Assembly (NCBI GenBank): GCA_024703855.1
Contig: CP087965.1
Location: 4,828,001-4,892,000 of the forward strand
Direction of reading: 5' to 3'
Length of the DNA stretch: 64,000 bases
DNA from: Polaromonas sp. P2-4
Lineage (GTDB): Bacteria; Pseudomonadota; Gammaproteobacteria; Burkholderiales; Burkholderiaceae_C
In this document: positions 10,075-19,795 of the stretch, one piece after another
Position numbering within the stretch: the first letter of the stretch is position 1
Layout of the letters: every line of letters begins with the position of its first letter
Translations under genes and position numbers: made by a program
The notes under the pieces: generated by a model
Told to the model about the DNA's origin: nothing
Seen by the model: the letters and a program-made list of their open reading frames with translations, nothing else
The model's database searches: none

Positions 10075-11561
10075 ATGAGTGCCGTACTTCCTGTACTTCC
10101 TGCCCCGACTATCCACGCCACCCAATCGGGTTGGGCTGCATCGCATGCCACGCAGTACAACGACAAGATCGTGCGCCAGTTTGCCGTGATGGCCGTGGTC
10201 TGGGGTGTGGTCAGCATGCTGGTCGGTGTGTTCATCGCGGCGCAAATGGCCTGGCCCGAGCTCAACTTTGGCATTGCCTGGCTGTCGTTTGGGCGCCTGC
10301 GCCCGCTGCACACCAATGCCGCCATCTTTGCGTTTGGCGGCTCGCGCTGTTTGCCACCAGTTACTACGTGGTGCAGCGCACCTGCCAGGTTCGGATCATT
10401 TCGGACAAGCTGGCGGCCTTTCACTTCTGGGGCTGGCAGGCGGTGATTGTCGGGGCCGCCATTTCGCTGCCCATGGGATTTACGCGCGGCAAGGAATACG
10501 CTGAACTCGAGTGGCCGATTGCGATCCTGATTGCCCTGACCTGGGTGGCCTACGCGGTGGTGTTTTTCGGCACGATCGGTCTGCGCAAGGTCAGGCATAT
10601 CTATGTGGCCAACTGGTTTTATGGCGCATTCATCATCGCCGTTGCGCTGCTGCATATCGTCAATGCGGCGGTCGTGCCTGCCGGCTGGATGAAGTCTTAT
10701 TCGGCCTATGCGGGCGTGCAGGATGCCATGGTGCAGTGGTGGTACGGCCACAACGCCGTGGGTTTCTTTTTGACGGCCGGTTTTCTGGGCATCGTGTATT
10801 ACTTCATTCCCAAGCAGGCGGAGCGGCCGGTGTATTCCTACCGCCTGTCCATCGTCCATTTCTGGGCGCTGATCTTCACCTACATGTGGGCCGGCCCGCA
10901 CCATTTGCACTACACCGCGCTGCCTGACTGGACGCAGTCGATTGGCATGGTGTTCTCGCTCATTCTGCTGGCGCCCAGCTGGGGCGGCATGATCAACGGC
11001 GTGATGACCTTGTCGGGTGCCTGGCACAAGCTGCGAGAAGACCCGATCCTGCGCTTCATGATCGTGGCGCTGTCTTTCTACGGCATCGCCACCTTCGAAG
11101 GTCCCATGATGTCCATCAAGACGGTCAACGCCCTGTCGCACTACACCGACTGGAACGTTGCCCACGTGCATGGCGGCACCCTGGGCTGGGTCGGTTTCAT
11201 CTCGATGGGCGCGCTCTACTTCCTGGTGCCGCGCCTGTTTGGGCAAACCAGAATGCACAGCGTCCGAGCCATTGAGGCTCACTTTTGGATCGCCACGATT
11301 GGCATCGTGCTGTACATCGCCGCCATGTGGATTGCCGGCGTCATGCAGGGCCTGATGTGGCGCGCGATCAACCCGGACGGTTCCTTGACCTACACCTTTG
11401 TGGAAAGCGTCAAGGCAAGCTATCCGTTTTATGTGGTGCGCTTCTTTGGCGGTCTGCTGTACCTGAGCGGCATGCTGCTGATGGCCTGGAACGTCGCCAT
11501 GACGGTGCTGGCCGGCAAGCCGTCCAGCACCACCATTCCACGCAGCCTGGCACACACCTGA
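10075..11561 (+). CDS. ccoN: cbb3-type cytochrome c oxidase subunit I (one frameshift)
   Basis: This is the catalytic, proton-pumping subunit, with about twelve membrane helices. Haem and copper ligand segments are visible: PLHTNAA, the WWYGHNAVGFFLT helix (histidine-tyrosine region), GPHHLHYTALPDW, and NVAHVHGGTLGWVGF. The frame slips near 10345 (GGSRCL against ALFATSYYVVQRT), consistent with one missing base. Length of about 495 residues is normal. An FNR box precedes it and ccoO follows after 13 bases. Confidence 0.93.
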
Positions 11562-11574
11562 AAGAAGCGCCCTT

Positions 11575-12180
11575 ATGTCTTTCTCACACGAAAAAATTGA
11601 AACCAACAACTGGTTGATGATTGTGCTGGTTCTGATCGTCGTGGCCGTCGGCGGGCTGGTTGAAATTGTTCCCCTGTTCTTCCAGAAATCCACCACGCAA
11701 GCCATCAAGGGCGTGGTGCCGGACTCGCCGCTGAAACTGGTGGGCCGCGATATTTATGTGCGCGAAGGCTGCTACAACTGCCACTCGCAAATGATCCGGC
11801 CACTGGTCGCCGAGACCTTGCGCTACGGCCACTACTCCGTCGCCGGTGAGTTTGTCTATGACCGTCCGTTTCAGTGGGGCAGCAAACGCACCGGCCCCGA
11901 TTTGCACCGCGTGGGCGGCAAGTACAGCGACGAATGGCAGCGCCTGCACCTGGTCAGTCCGCGCGATCTGGTGCCCGAATCCATCATGCCGGCCTACCCC
12001 TGGCTGGAAAAAGCCCCGGCCGATGCCGAATCGATTCAACGCCGCATGAAAGCCCTGCGTTCGGTCGGTGTGCCTTACACCGATGCCGAAATCGCCAGCG
12101 CGCCCGCAGAGGTCAAAGGCAAGACCGAACTCGATGCGCTGGTGGCGTATTTGCAAGGCCTGGGCCTGGCACTGAAATAA
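11575..12180 (+). CDS. ccoO: cbb3-type cytochrome c oxidase subunit II (monohaem)
   Basis: The 201-residue membrane-anchored c-type cytochrome has one N-terminal transmembrane helix (about residues 12-35) and a single CYNCH haem site at residues 66-70. GEFVYDRPFQWGSKRTGPDL and the methionine ligand region PESIMPAYPWL are family hallmarks. It passes electrons from CcoP to CcoN. The frame is intact. Confidence 0.96.
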   Translation: MSFSHEKIETNNWLMIVLVLIVVAVGGLVEIVPLFFQKSTTQAIKGVVPDSPLKLVGRDIYVREGCYNCHSQMIRPLVAETLRYGHYSVAGEFVYDRPFQWGSKRTGPDLHRVGGKYSDEWQRLHLVSPRDLVPESIMPAYPWLEKAPADAESIQRRMKALRSVGVPYTDAEIASAPAEVKGKTELDALVAYLQGLGLALK

Positions 12181-12192
12181 GAGGACATCACC

Positions 12193-12330
12193 ATGGATAT
12201 CAATGTACTGCGCAGCCTGGTCACCGTGGCTGCATTTGCCGTCTTTATCGGGATTCTGGTGTGGGCCTGTCTGCCCGCCAGAAAAGCGCAGTTTGACGAT
12301 GCGGCGCAACTGCCCTTCCGGTCCGAATAG
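12193..12330 (+). CDS. ccoQ: cbb3 oxidase subunit CcoQ (45 aa)
   Basis: This small single-helix membrane protein begins MDINVLRSLVTVAAFAVFIG and ends AQLPFRSE. It stabilises the CcoNOP complex. GAGG lies 8 bases before the ATG, and the gene fits tightly between ccoO (12 bases) and ccoP (11 bases). Confidence 0.93.
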   Translation: MDINVLRSLVTVAAFAVFIGILVWACLPARKAQFDDAAQLPFRSE

Positions 12331-12341
12331 GAGCGGCCGCT

Positions 12342-13316
12342 ATGAGTGACTTTACAAACGGTTTCTGGCCCTGGTATGTGGCGGCCATCAGCCTGGTGTC
12401 GATTCTGGCCTGCGCCTGGTTGTTGTGGGTGGCCGGCAAAGCCAAGGTCAGCGCGCATCCAGGGCAGTCAGGTCAGGCGAGCGACAACACCACCGGCCAT
12501 GTGTGGGACGAGGACTTGCGGGAGCTGAACAACCCGCTGCCTTTGTGGTGGATGTGGCTGTTCATTCTGACCGTGGTTTTTGCGCTGGGGTATCTGGTGA
12601 TTTTTCCCGGCCTGGGCAGTTTTCCGGGGCTGCTGAAATGGTCGACCGAGGCCGAGCACACGCAGGATGTCCGCCAGATCCGCGCTCAAGTGGCACCGCT
12701 CTATGCCGAATTCACCGCGCAACCCGTTGCAGCGCTGGTGAAAGAGCCGCGTGCCATGGCGATTGGGGAGCGGCTGTTCATGAACAATTGCGCCCAGTGC
12801 CATGGCTCCGACGGGCGCGGCAGCAAGTCGTATCCCAATCTCACCAATGCCAATGCGGCGTGGCTGGGCCAGCGCGGCGCGGAGCACATCGTGCAGACGG
12901 TGACGAATGGCCGCACCGGCGTGATGCCGCCCATGGGGGCGGCCATTGGCGGCGAGGCCGAGATCAGTCAACTGGCCAATTACGTGTTGTCGCTGTCGGG
13001 CAGCCCGCATAACGAGATCAAGGCCTTCAGCGGCAAGAAAATGTTTTCGGCCTGTGCGGCCTGCCATGGCGTAGACGGCAAAGGCAACAAAGCGCTGGGC
13101 GCCCCCAACCTGACGGATGACTACTGGCTGCATGGCTGGGGCGAGGCCGCGATTGCCAATATCGTCAAAAATGGCAAAAACAACGTCATGCCGACCCAGG
13201 CCACCAAATTGACAGCCGAGCAAATCCATGTGGTGTCGGCTTATGTGCTGAGCCTGTCGGGCAGCAGCTTTCCGGCGGCTGCCGGGCCTGTGGCAGCGGG
13301 CGTCAAGCCGGATTAA
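12342..13316 (+). CDS. ccoP: cbb3-type cytochrome c oxidase subunit III (dihaem)
   Basis: The 324-residue protein has two N-terminal membrane helices (about residues 10-30 and 68-90) and two c-type haem sites, CAQCH at 150-154 and CAACH at 238-242, each in a YceJ-like cytochrome domain ending YVLSLSG. It takes electrons from soluble cytochrome c. The N-terminal block DEDLRELNNPLPLWWMWLF is diagnostic for CcoP. The frame is intact. Confidence 0.96.
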   Translation: MSDFTNGFWPWYVAAISLVSILACAWLLWVAGKAKVSAHPGQSGQASDNTTGHVWDEDLRELNNPLPLWWMWLFILTVVFALGYLVIFPGLGSFPGLLKWSTEAEHTQDVRQIRAQVAPLYAEFTAQPVAALVKEPRAMAIGERLFMNNCAQCHGSDGRGSKSYPNLTNANAAWLGQRGAEHIVQTVTNGRTGVMPPMGAAIGGEAEISQLANYVLSLSGSPHNEIKAFSGKKMFSACAACHGVDGKGNKALGAPNLTDDYWLHGWGEAAIANIVKNGKNNVMPTQATKLTAEQIHVVSAYVLSLSGSSFPAAAGPVAAGVKPD

Positions 13317-13328
13317 GGGACGGTTGGC

Positions 13329-14807
13329 GTGTCGTCCCCCTGCAGCACTCCGCGCTCGCCGAAACGTGTCATTCCGATTGTGGCGATGGGCGGTGCGGCT
13401 GTCGGTATGGCCGCCGAGGACGACTCTTCGGCCGTGGTATCGCTGTACCGGTCCGAGAAAAGATCTATGCCCGCAGTGTCTCGGGCTGGTTCAACCAGTG
13501 GCGCTGGGCCATGGTGTGGGTGACGCAACTGGTGTTTTATGGGTTGCCTTGGCTGTCCATGAATGACCGGCAAGCCATGCTGTTTGACCTGGGGGCCCGG
13601 CGGTTTTACATTTTCAATCTGGTGCTGTACCCGCAGGATTTGATTTACCTGACGGGCTTGCTCATCATCAGCGCGCTGTCGCTATTTCTGTTCACGGCGG
13701 TTGCCGGTCGGCTGTGGTGCGGCTACGCCTGTCCGCAAACGGTGTACACCGAAATTTTCATGTGGGTGGAGCGCAAGATCGAGGGCGACAGGGTGGCCCG
13801 GATGCGGCTCGACAAATCGCCTTTGGGGGCTGCCAAGCTGGCCCTGCAAAAGCGCCAAGCACGCGGCGTGGGTTGCGATTGGCTTGTGGACGGGCTTTAC
13901 CTTTGTAGGTTACTTCACGCCGATCAAAGAACTGGCGGCTTCGGTCATCAGTTTTTCGTTGGGGCCGTGGGAGTTGTTCTGGGTGCTGTTTTACGGCTTT
14001 GCGACCTATGGCAACGCGGGCTGGATGCGCGAGCAGGTGTGCAAGTACATGTGTCCCTACGCCCGCTTTCAGAGTGCCATGTTTGACCGCGACACGCTGA
14101 TCGTCACCTATGACGCAGCGCGGGGCGAAGGCCGGGGCTCGCGTCCGCGCAGTGACATACCGGCGGCCTACCACGCCAAAGGGCTGGGGGACTGCATTGA
14201 TTGCGGCCTGTGCGTGCAGGTGTGCCCGACGGGCATAGACATCCGCAACGGCCTGCAGTATGAGTGCATTAGTTGCTCGGCCTGCATTGATGTCTGTGAC
14301 GGGGTGATGGACAAGATGCATTACCCGCGTGGTTTGATTCGCAACAGCACGCAAAACGGCATCAGCCAAAAGCTGTCCCGGTCGGCCATGTTCCGCCGGG
14401 TGCTGCGTCCCAGGGTGCTGATCTACACCGCTGTGCTCGGGGCGGTCAGCTTGGGGCTGCTGGGGAGCCTGCTGACCCGTGCGTCTTTCAAGGTGGATGT
14501 GGTACGCGACCGCGGCGTGATGGCCCGCATGGTGGGGCAGGGCCAGATTGAAAACGTCTACCGCCTGCAAATCATGAATGCCACCGAACACAGCCAGCAG
14601 TATGAGATTCGTGCGCACGGGATTGACGGGGCCCGGATGGTGTCGGACGCGGCGGTGGTGGTGGATGCCGCCAATTCACGCTGGGTGCCGGTGCGGGTGC
14701 AGGCGCCGCCCAACGCGGCCACGGCCGGCTCGCACCCGATTGAATTCGTGATCACCACGTCGACCGATGAGGTGACTGAAAAAGCAGTCTTCCTGGTCCC
14801 CCGTTAG
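13329..14807 (+). CDS. ccoG: cytochrome oxidase accessory protein CcoG, polyferredoxin (two frameshifts)
   Basis: This membrane polyferredoxin (RdxA/FixG family) helps reduce copper during cbb3 assembly. It shows LVFYGLPWLSM and AGRLWCGYACPQTVYTEIFM near the first helices, the clusters CIDCGLCVQVCPTGIDIRNG and CISCSACIDVCDGVMDKM, and a C-terminal immunoglobulin-like domain. The frame changes near 13460 and near 13850. A GTG at 13329 is the likely start because it opens the frame upstream of SLYRSEK; a later start is possible. It follows ccoP by 12 bases. Confidence 0.88.
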
Positions 14808-14831
14808 ACATTTGGCTCAATAAGGCAAAAC

Positions 14832-15125
14832 ATGAATCCTGTTAACAAGGCCGCCCGCAATGTTTCGCAGATCTCCACAGTCCGCCCCTGGTGGAAGGAG
14901 CCTTATGTCTGGCTGGTGATTGCCGGGCCACTGTCTGCTGTGCTGGCTTGTGTCGTCACGGCGTTCTACATCATGCAGGGGCCGGACGCGCTGGTTTCAG
15001 ACGACGCCTACCGGGAAGGAATCGCGATCAGCCAGCAAGTGCAGACGGCGCAGCCCCCCATGCAGCCCGCGCTGACGGGGCGCAACCACAGTGCGACGGG
15101 AGGCAAACGCGATGAACAACCTTGA
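14832..15125 (+). CDS. ccoH: FixH-like membrane protein
   Basis: The 97-residue protein has PWWKEPYVWLVIAGP, then one transmembrane helix, and the VSDDAYREGIAISQQ block, which resembles the VADDYYKxGLAIN motif of FixH/CcoH proteins. It is much shorter than rhizobial FixH (about 160 residues), which is usual for betaproteobacterial versions. Its place after ccoG supports a role in cbb3 assembly. The next gene overlaps its 3' end by 14 bases. Confidence 0.72.
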   Translation: MNPVNKAARNVSQISTVRPWWKEPYVWLVIAGPLSAVLACVVTAFYIMQGPDALVSDDAYREGIAISQQVQTAQPPMQPALTGRNHSATGGKRDEQP

Positions 15126-15366
15126 GTCGAATGAGGTGCCGAAAGCCAGGTATTGGGCGCTCGTTATCTGGCCCGCATTCCTGGCGGCCTGCCTGCTGGA
15201 AGCGCTGGTGTTTGCCATGGTTGACCCGGGCGAGGTGCATTGGCCGGGCCCTACTTTCCAGCCGTCGCACCTGGGGGTTTACACGATGGCGTTTTTTACC
15301 TTCTGGCTGATCAGCATGGCTTGCAGCGGGCTGGTTTTATGGCTGGCTAAAACAGATCAGAAATAG
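15112..15366 (+). CDS. small two-helix membrane protein of the cco cluster
   Basis: The 84-residue product has two predicted transmembrane helices (about residues 17-36 and 58-78) and no recognised catalytic motif. The ATG at 15112 is chosen for the GGGAGG site 9 bases before it, and it overlaps the FixH-like gene. Position between the FixH-like gene and convergent fnr suggests a membrane helper of the oxidase, but function is unknown. Confidence 0.7.
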   Translation: MNNLESNEVPKARYWALVIWPAFLAACLLEALVFAMVDPGEVHWPGPTFQPSHLGVYTMAFFTFWLISMACSGLVLWLAKTDQK

Positions 15367-15376
15367 GCGAAAAAAA

Positions 15377-16096
15377 TCAGCGACAAACTTGCGGATTGAC
15401 GATGCGCTTGAGGGCCTCGGCATCCCGTATCTGGATATGGCGCTGTTTGACCTCGACCAGGCCATCGTCTGAAAATTTTGAGAAAGTGCGGCTCACGGTT
15501 TCAAGTTTCATGCCCAGATAACTGCCGATTTCTTCCCGGGTCATGCGCAGCACCAGCTCTGATTTGGAAAAACCGCGTGCCTGCAACCGCTGCACCAGAT
15601 TCAGCAGGAAGGCCGCCAGCCGTTCCTCGGCCCGCATGCTGCCCAGCAAGAGCATCACGCCGTGGTCCCGCACAATTTCGCGGCTCATGATTTTGTGGAC
15701 ATGGTGCTGCAGCGCGTTGACCTCGCGTGAAATCTCTTCGATGCGGTCAAACGGCATGACGCACACTTCGGCATCTTCGAGCGCAATGGCGTCGCAGGTG
15801 TGCTGGTCGTTAACGATGCCGTCCAGGCCGATGATCTCGCCGGCCATCTGAAAGCCCGTGACCTGGTCGCGCCCGTCTTCCGTGGTCACGCTGGTTTTGA
15901 AAAAACCGGTCCGGATGGCATACAGCGAGGTGAACTTTTCGCCGTTGTGAAATAAGGCGGTGCCGCGCTTGACGGGGCGCCGCGTGGCGACCAGTTCGTC
16001 CACACGGTTCAACTCTTCGGCATTCAGGCCTATGGGCATGCACAGCTCGCGCAAATTGCAGTTGGAGCAGGCTATCTTGATGGATTCCTTGATCAT
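15377..16096 (-). CDS. fnr: FNR-type oxygen-sensing transcriptional regulator
   Basis: This 239-residue CRP/FNR regulator has four cysteines placed to hold a [4Fe-4S] cluster: C10, C13, C19 (IACSNCNLRELC) and C101 (NDQHTC). A cyclic-nucleotide-binding-like beta roll, dimer helix and HTH follow, with recognition helix LETVSRTFSKF, whose E..SR residues are those that read TTGAT half-sites. This matches the three TTGAT-N4-RTCAA boxes at 7442, 10001 and 16229. The gene is convergent with the cco operon and divergent from hemN. The box at 16229 lies in their shared upstream region, so autoregulation is possible. Confidence 0.94.
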   Translation of the reverse strand: MIKESIKIACSNCNLRELCMPIGLNAEELNRVDELVATRRPVKRGTALFHNGEKFTSLYAIRTGFFKTSVTTEDGRDQVTGFQMAGEIIGLDGIVNDQHTCDAIALEDAEVCVMPFDRIEEISREVNALQHHVHKIMSREIVRDHGVMLLLGSMRAEERLAAFLLNLVQRLQARGFSKSELVLRMTREEIGSYLGMKLETVSRTFSKFSDDGLVEVKQRHIQIRDAEALKRIVNPQVCR

Positions 16097-16228
16097 TTGA
16101 CCGATTCTGATGGTGTCCCACGATTTCTCCTAGCCTTCCGTCCCGTTAACGGCTGTAGGACATTGCGCTGTTAGATATATTGGCTTTTGACGTGTTTTCT
16201 ATTGTCCTCTTGCCTGCCTGCCCCGGAC

Positions 16229-16242
16229 TTGATCCATGTCAA
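16229..16242. promoter_or_regulatory. FNR/ANR box between fnr and hemN
   Basis: TTGATCCATGTCAA lies 55 bases before the hemN start and 133 bases before the fnr start. FNR control of the oxygen-independent coproporphyrinogen oxidase is well established in Proteobacteria. Confidence 0.82.
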
Positions 16243-16296
16243 GGTATGAATGGGCAATTGGCAGCAGAGTAGAGTGCTAGCCCAAGGGATTTGTTC

Positions 16297-17678
16297 ATGA
16301 GTGTTGTTTCGCCTGACTTGCTGCGCCAATTTGACCTGACCGGGCCGCGGTACACCTCGTACCCGACGGCCGACCGGTTTGTGGAAGCGTTTGCTGCGGA
16401 TGATTACGTTCAAGCCCTCAAACAGCGCCGCAGCGGGGTTGCGGCGATGTCCTTGCCGCTGTCGCTGTATGTGCACATCCCGTTTTGCGAGTCCCTGTGC
16501 TACTACTGCGCCTGCAACAAAATCATTACCAAACACCACGAACGGGCCGAGCCGTATTTGCGCTACCTGAGCCGCGAGGTCGACCTGCACACGGCCCACG
16601 TCGGCGTGGGCCAGGTGGTCAGCCAGTTGCACCTGGGCGGCGGCAGCCCGACTTTTTTAACTGATGACGAGCTGCGGGCCCTGATGGCCATGCTGCGCCG
16701 CAGCTTTTCCCTGGCGCCCGGTGGCGAATATTCGATCGAGGTGGATCCGCGGACGGTGGATGAAGGCCGGCTCGCCGTGCTGGCCGAGCTGGGTTTCAAC
16801 CGTCTGAGTTTTGGGGTGCAGGATTTTGACCCGGCGGTGCAAAAAGCCGTACACCGTGTTCAAGCCACAGAGCAGGTGTTTGCGCTGGTTGAAGCGGCCC
16901 GACAGCAGGGTTTTGAGTCGATCAATGTGGATCTGATTTATGGCTTGCCCCAGCAAACACCGGAATCATTTGACCGCACCCTGGCCCAGGTGACGGCACT
17001 GCGCCCGGACCGGGTCGCCTTGTATACCTATGCGCACTTGCCCGAGCGTTTCAAGCCGCAGCGCCGCATTGTGACGGCCGAGCTTCCCTCTGCTGCTGCC
17101 AGAACGTCCATGCTGGCCCGCTCGCTGGCCGCGTTTGATGCGGCGGGCTATGTCTATGTGGGCATGGACCATTTCGCCCTGCCCAACGATGCGCTGGCCA
17201 TTGCCAAGCGCCAGGGCCGCTTGCACCGTAACTTTCAGGGCTACAGCACCCAGCCCGACTGTGATTTGATTGCACTGGGGGTCTCGGCCATCGGGCGGGT
17301 GGGGGCTACTTACAGCCAGAATGCCAAGACCCTGGCAGAGTACTACGACCATCTGGATCAGGGGCGGCTGCCGGTCGTGCGCGGCCTGGCCTTGTCGCGC
17401 GATGACCTGGTCAGGCGTGCGGTGATCATGGCCTTGATGTGCCAGGGGGAGTTGCAGTTCGAGTCGATTGAGCTGGCCTACCTGCTCGACTTTCGGACTT
17501 ACTTTGCGCCAGAGCTTGAGGCGCTGGGTGCGCTGGCTGAGCAGGGACTGGTCAGCCTGAATGATTCCGGCATTGAGGTGACGGCCAAAGGCTGGTTTTT
17601 TGTGCGGGCGGTTGCGATGGTGTTTGACCGCTATTTGCAGGCAGACCGCAAACCGCGCGGTTCTCAAAAATCATCTGA
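16297..17678 (+). CDS. hemN: oxygen-independent coproporphyrinogen III dehydrogenase (3' frameshift)
   Basis: This radical-SAM enzyme makes protoporphyrinogen IX without oxygen and so supplies haem for cbb3 oxidase at low O2. The cluster motif is CESLCYYC (C64, C68, C71), preceded by GPRYTSYPTADRF and followed by LHLGGGSPTFL. The ATG at 16297 has AAGGGA 7 bases upstream. As written the frame runs past its normal end. Restoring one base near 17657 gives the family ending RFSKII and a TGA at 17676-17678 that overlaps the next ATG. About 460 residues. Confidence 0.93.
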
Positions 17679-18355
17679 TGCAGACCACGCTTGCCGCCAC
17701 CGCCTTGCTGATGGGGCTTGTCGGCGGGCCTCACTGCATTGCCATGTGCGGTGCCGCGTGTGCCGGCATTGGGCGTTCTGGTGGCGGTAAGAGCACGCGT
17801 TCCCTGTGGGTTTTTCAGGCGGGCCGGGTTGTGGGGTATTCAAGCTTGGGCGGTATTGCCGCGGCTTCGATGCAGGGCCTGGGCTGGCTCAGCGTTCAAT
17901 CGGCGGTGCTCCGGCCGGTGTGGACGCTGTTCCATGTAGTCGCAGCCCTGCTGGGCTTGATGCTGCTGTGGCAGGCGCGCCAGCCGGTCTGGCTGGAAAA
18001 CACTGCACGCAAGGTGTGGGGCAGGGTGCGCGCAGTCACCCAGGGCTCGAGCAGCGGGACGCCACTGTTGCTGGGCGTTTTGTGGGCGCTGCTGCCTTGC
18101 GGGCTGCTGTACTCTGCCTTGTTGGTGGCGGCGCTGACCAGCAGCATGGTTGAAGGGGCCGGCGTTATGGCGCTGTTTGCCTTGGGCAGCAGTGTTTCTT
18201 TGATGGCCGGGCCATGGCTCTGGTTGCGGCTGCGCGGGCAGGGTTCGGGCCAATGGGCTGTGCGGCTGGCGGGCCTGGCCTTGTTCGTGACCTCCTCGTG
18301 GGGGCTGTGGATGGGCTTGGTGCGCAATACGGCGCCCTGGTGCCTGACGCCCTGA
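17678..18355 (+). CDS. TauE/SafE-type (DsbD-like) membrane protein
   Basis: The 225-residue protein has about six membrane helices with family segments GLVGGPHCIAMCGAACAG and WALLPCGLLYSALLVAAL. The paired cysteines next to prolines in two helices resemble the UreH/CcdA-like sulfite exporter TauE/SafE group that is common beside cco and hemN genes and is thought to help metal or thiol handling during cytochrome oxidase assembly. It overlaps hemN by one base (TGATG). Specific substrate unknown. Confidence 0.82.
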   Translation: MQTTLAATALLMGLVGGPHCIAMCGAACAGIGRSGGGKSTRSLWVFQAGRVVGYSSLGGIAAASMQGLGWLSVQSAVLRPVWTLFHVVAALLGLMLLWQARQPVWLENTARKVWGRVRAVTQGSSSGTPLLLGVLWALLPCGLLYSALLVAALTSSMVEGAGVMALFALGSSVSLMAGPWLWLRLRGQGSGQWAVRLAGLALFVTSSWGLWMGLVRNTAPWCLTP

Positions 18356-18525
18356 GTTAAACGGCCCGCCTATCGTCTGCTGCGGCCCGCATGTAGCGCC
18401 GGAAACCTCTAAATAACTTTTACAATTCGATTTTGCTGGTAATCTGCAGTGCCTTGCACGCCTCACTGCACGCCTGTATCCCGTCATTCTTCACGGATAT
18501 TCTCTGACTTAAGGTTACGGACATT

Positions 18526-19685
18526 ATGAAAAAGCACTTGTGGTCTTTCGCGTTTTCGGCCATTGCACTGGTTGCTTGCGGCAAGAAGGAGGAGCCGCCT
18601 GCTGCGGTGGTCGTCCCCACGCCAGCAGTCAGCGCGCCAGCCGCCGTTGCCAATACCGAAGAAAAGTCCTGAACATTTACCACTGGCCCGATTACATCGC
18701 CAAAGACATGGTGGCGAACTTCGAGAAGGAAACCGGCATCAAGGTCAACTACCAGACCTTTGAAAACAACGAAGCCCTGCACGCCAAGCTGGTCGCTGGC
18801 AATTCAGGTTATGACATCGTGGTGCCGGGTGCCGTGTTTGCCAGACCGCAAATTGACGGCGGGCTGCTCATGAAGCTGGACAAGGCCAAAATTGCCAACT
18901 ACGGCAATCTTGATCCGGCCATCATGGGCAAACTGGGCACGATTGACCCGGGCAACGCTTACCTGGTGCCCTGGGCCTGGAGCTTCACCACGGTGGGCAT
19001 CAATAAAGCCAAAGTCGCCAAGGCGCTGGGCACCACGCCCATGCCTGAAAACGCCTGGGACCTGGTGTTCAACCCGGTTTACACCGCCAAACTCAAATCG
19101 TGCGGCATCGCCTACCTCGACTCACCGACCGAGGTGCTTCCACCGGCCATGCATTACCTGGGCAAAAACGCTTACTCCAACGACCCGGCCGACCACAAGG
19201 CCGCCGGTGCGATGCTGGCCAAGGTGCGTCCGCACATCCGCCTGTTCTCCAGCACCATGATTGACGACCTGGCTGGCGGCAAGGCCTGTGTGGCCCTGGG
19301 TTGGGCCGGTGACATGAATATTGCCCGCGGTCGTGCGCTGGAAAACAAGAGCGGCAATGACATCCAGGTGTTGCTGCCCAGCACGGGCGGCCTGATTTTT
19401 ATGGACAACCTGGCGATTCCCAAAGACGCCAAGCACCCGAACAACGCCTACGCCTTCATCAGTTATTTCCTGCGCCCTGAAGTCTCGGCTTCGCTGACCA
19501 ACGAGCTGGGTTATGCCACGGCCAACAAGGCCAGTCTGGCCAACGTGACACCCGAAATCGCCAAAGACCCTGCGGTGTTTCCTGACGCGGCCAATCTGCA
19601 GAAAATGGTCTCCCCCGCAAGCTTCAGCAACGAGGCGCGTGAATCCATGAGCAACGTGTTTACCTTGTTCAAAAAAGGCACCTGA
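18526..19685 (+). CDS. potF: polyamine ABC transporter substrate-binding lipoprotein (one frameshift)
   Basis: This PotD/PotF-family periplasmic protein has a lipobox (ALVAC, Cys18). A low-complexity Pro/Ala linker follows, and the body starts at LNIYHWPDYIAKDM, the typical opening of putrescine-binding proteins. The frame shifts near 18665; one base restored gives EEKVLNIYHWP. Other blocks are GYDIVVPGA, NAYLVPWAW and FMDNLAIPKDAKHPNNAYAF. Length of about 385 residues is normal. A strong terminator at 19716-19750 separates it from the ATPase and permease genes, so it can be made in excess. Confidence 0.9.
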
Positions 19686-19715
19686 GTTTTTTTAGACAAC
19701 CGGGTTGGTCGGCCG

Positions 19716-19750
19716 GGCTGTGCAGTCTTTCAAGGCTGCACAGCCTTTTT
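19716..19750 (+). terminator. rho-independent terminator after potF
   Basis: GGCTGTGCAG and CTGCACAGCC form a perfect 10-bp stem with a 10-base loop, followed by TTTTT. It probably works as a partial terminator inside the pot operon. Confidence 0.85.
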
Positions 19751-19795
19751 AACGGTGGTTTTGATACCGGATTAACGTTGGGGAATTAAGGCTTC

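Noticed and set aside
10053..11708. 551-codon open frame on the minus strand
   Set aside because: It is antisense to ccoN, whose plus-strand product has all haem-copper ligands. The minus frame is rich in His, Arg and Gln without family resemblance, a typical shadow in GC-rich DNA.
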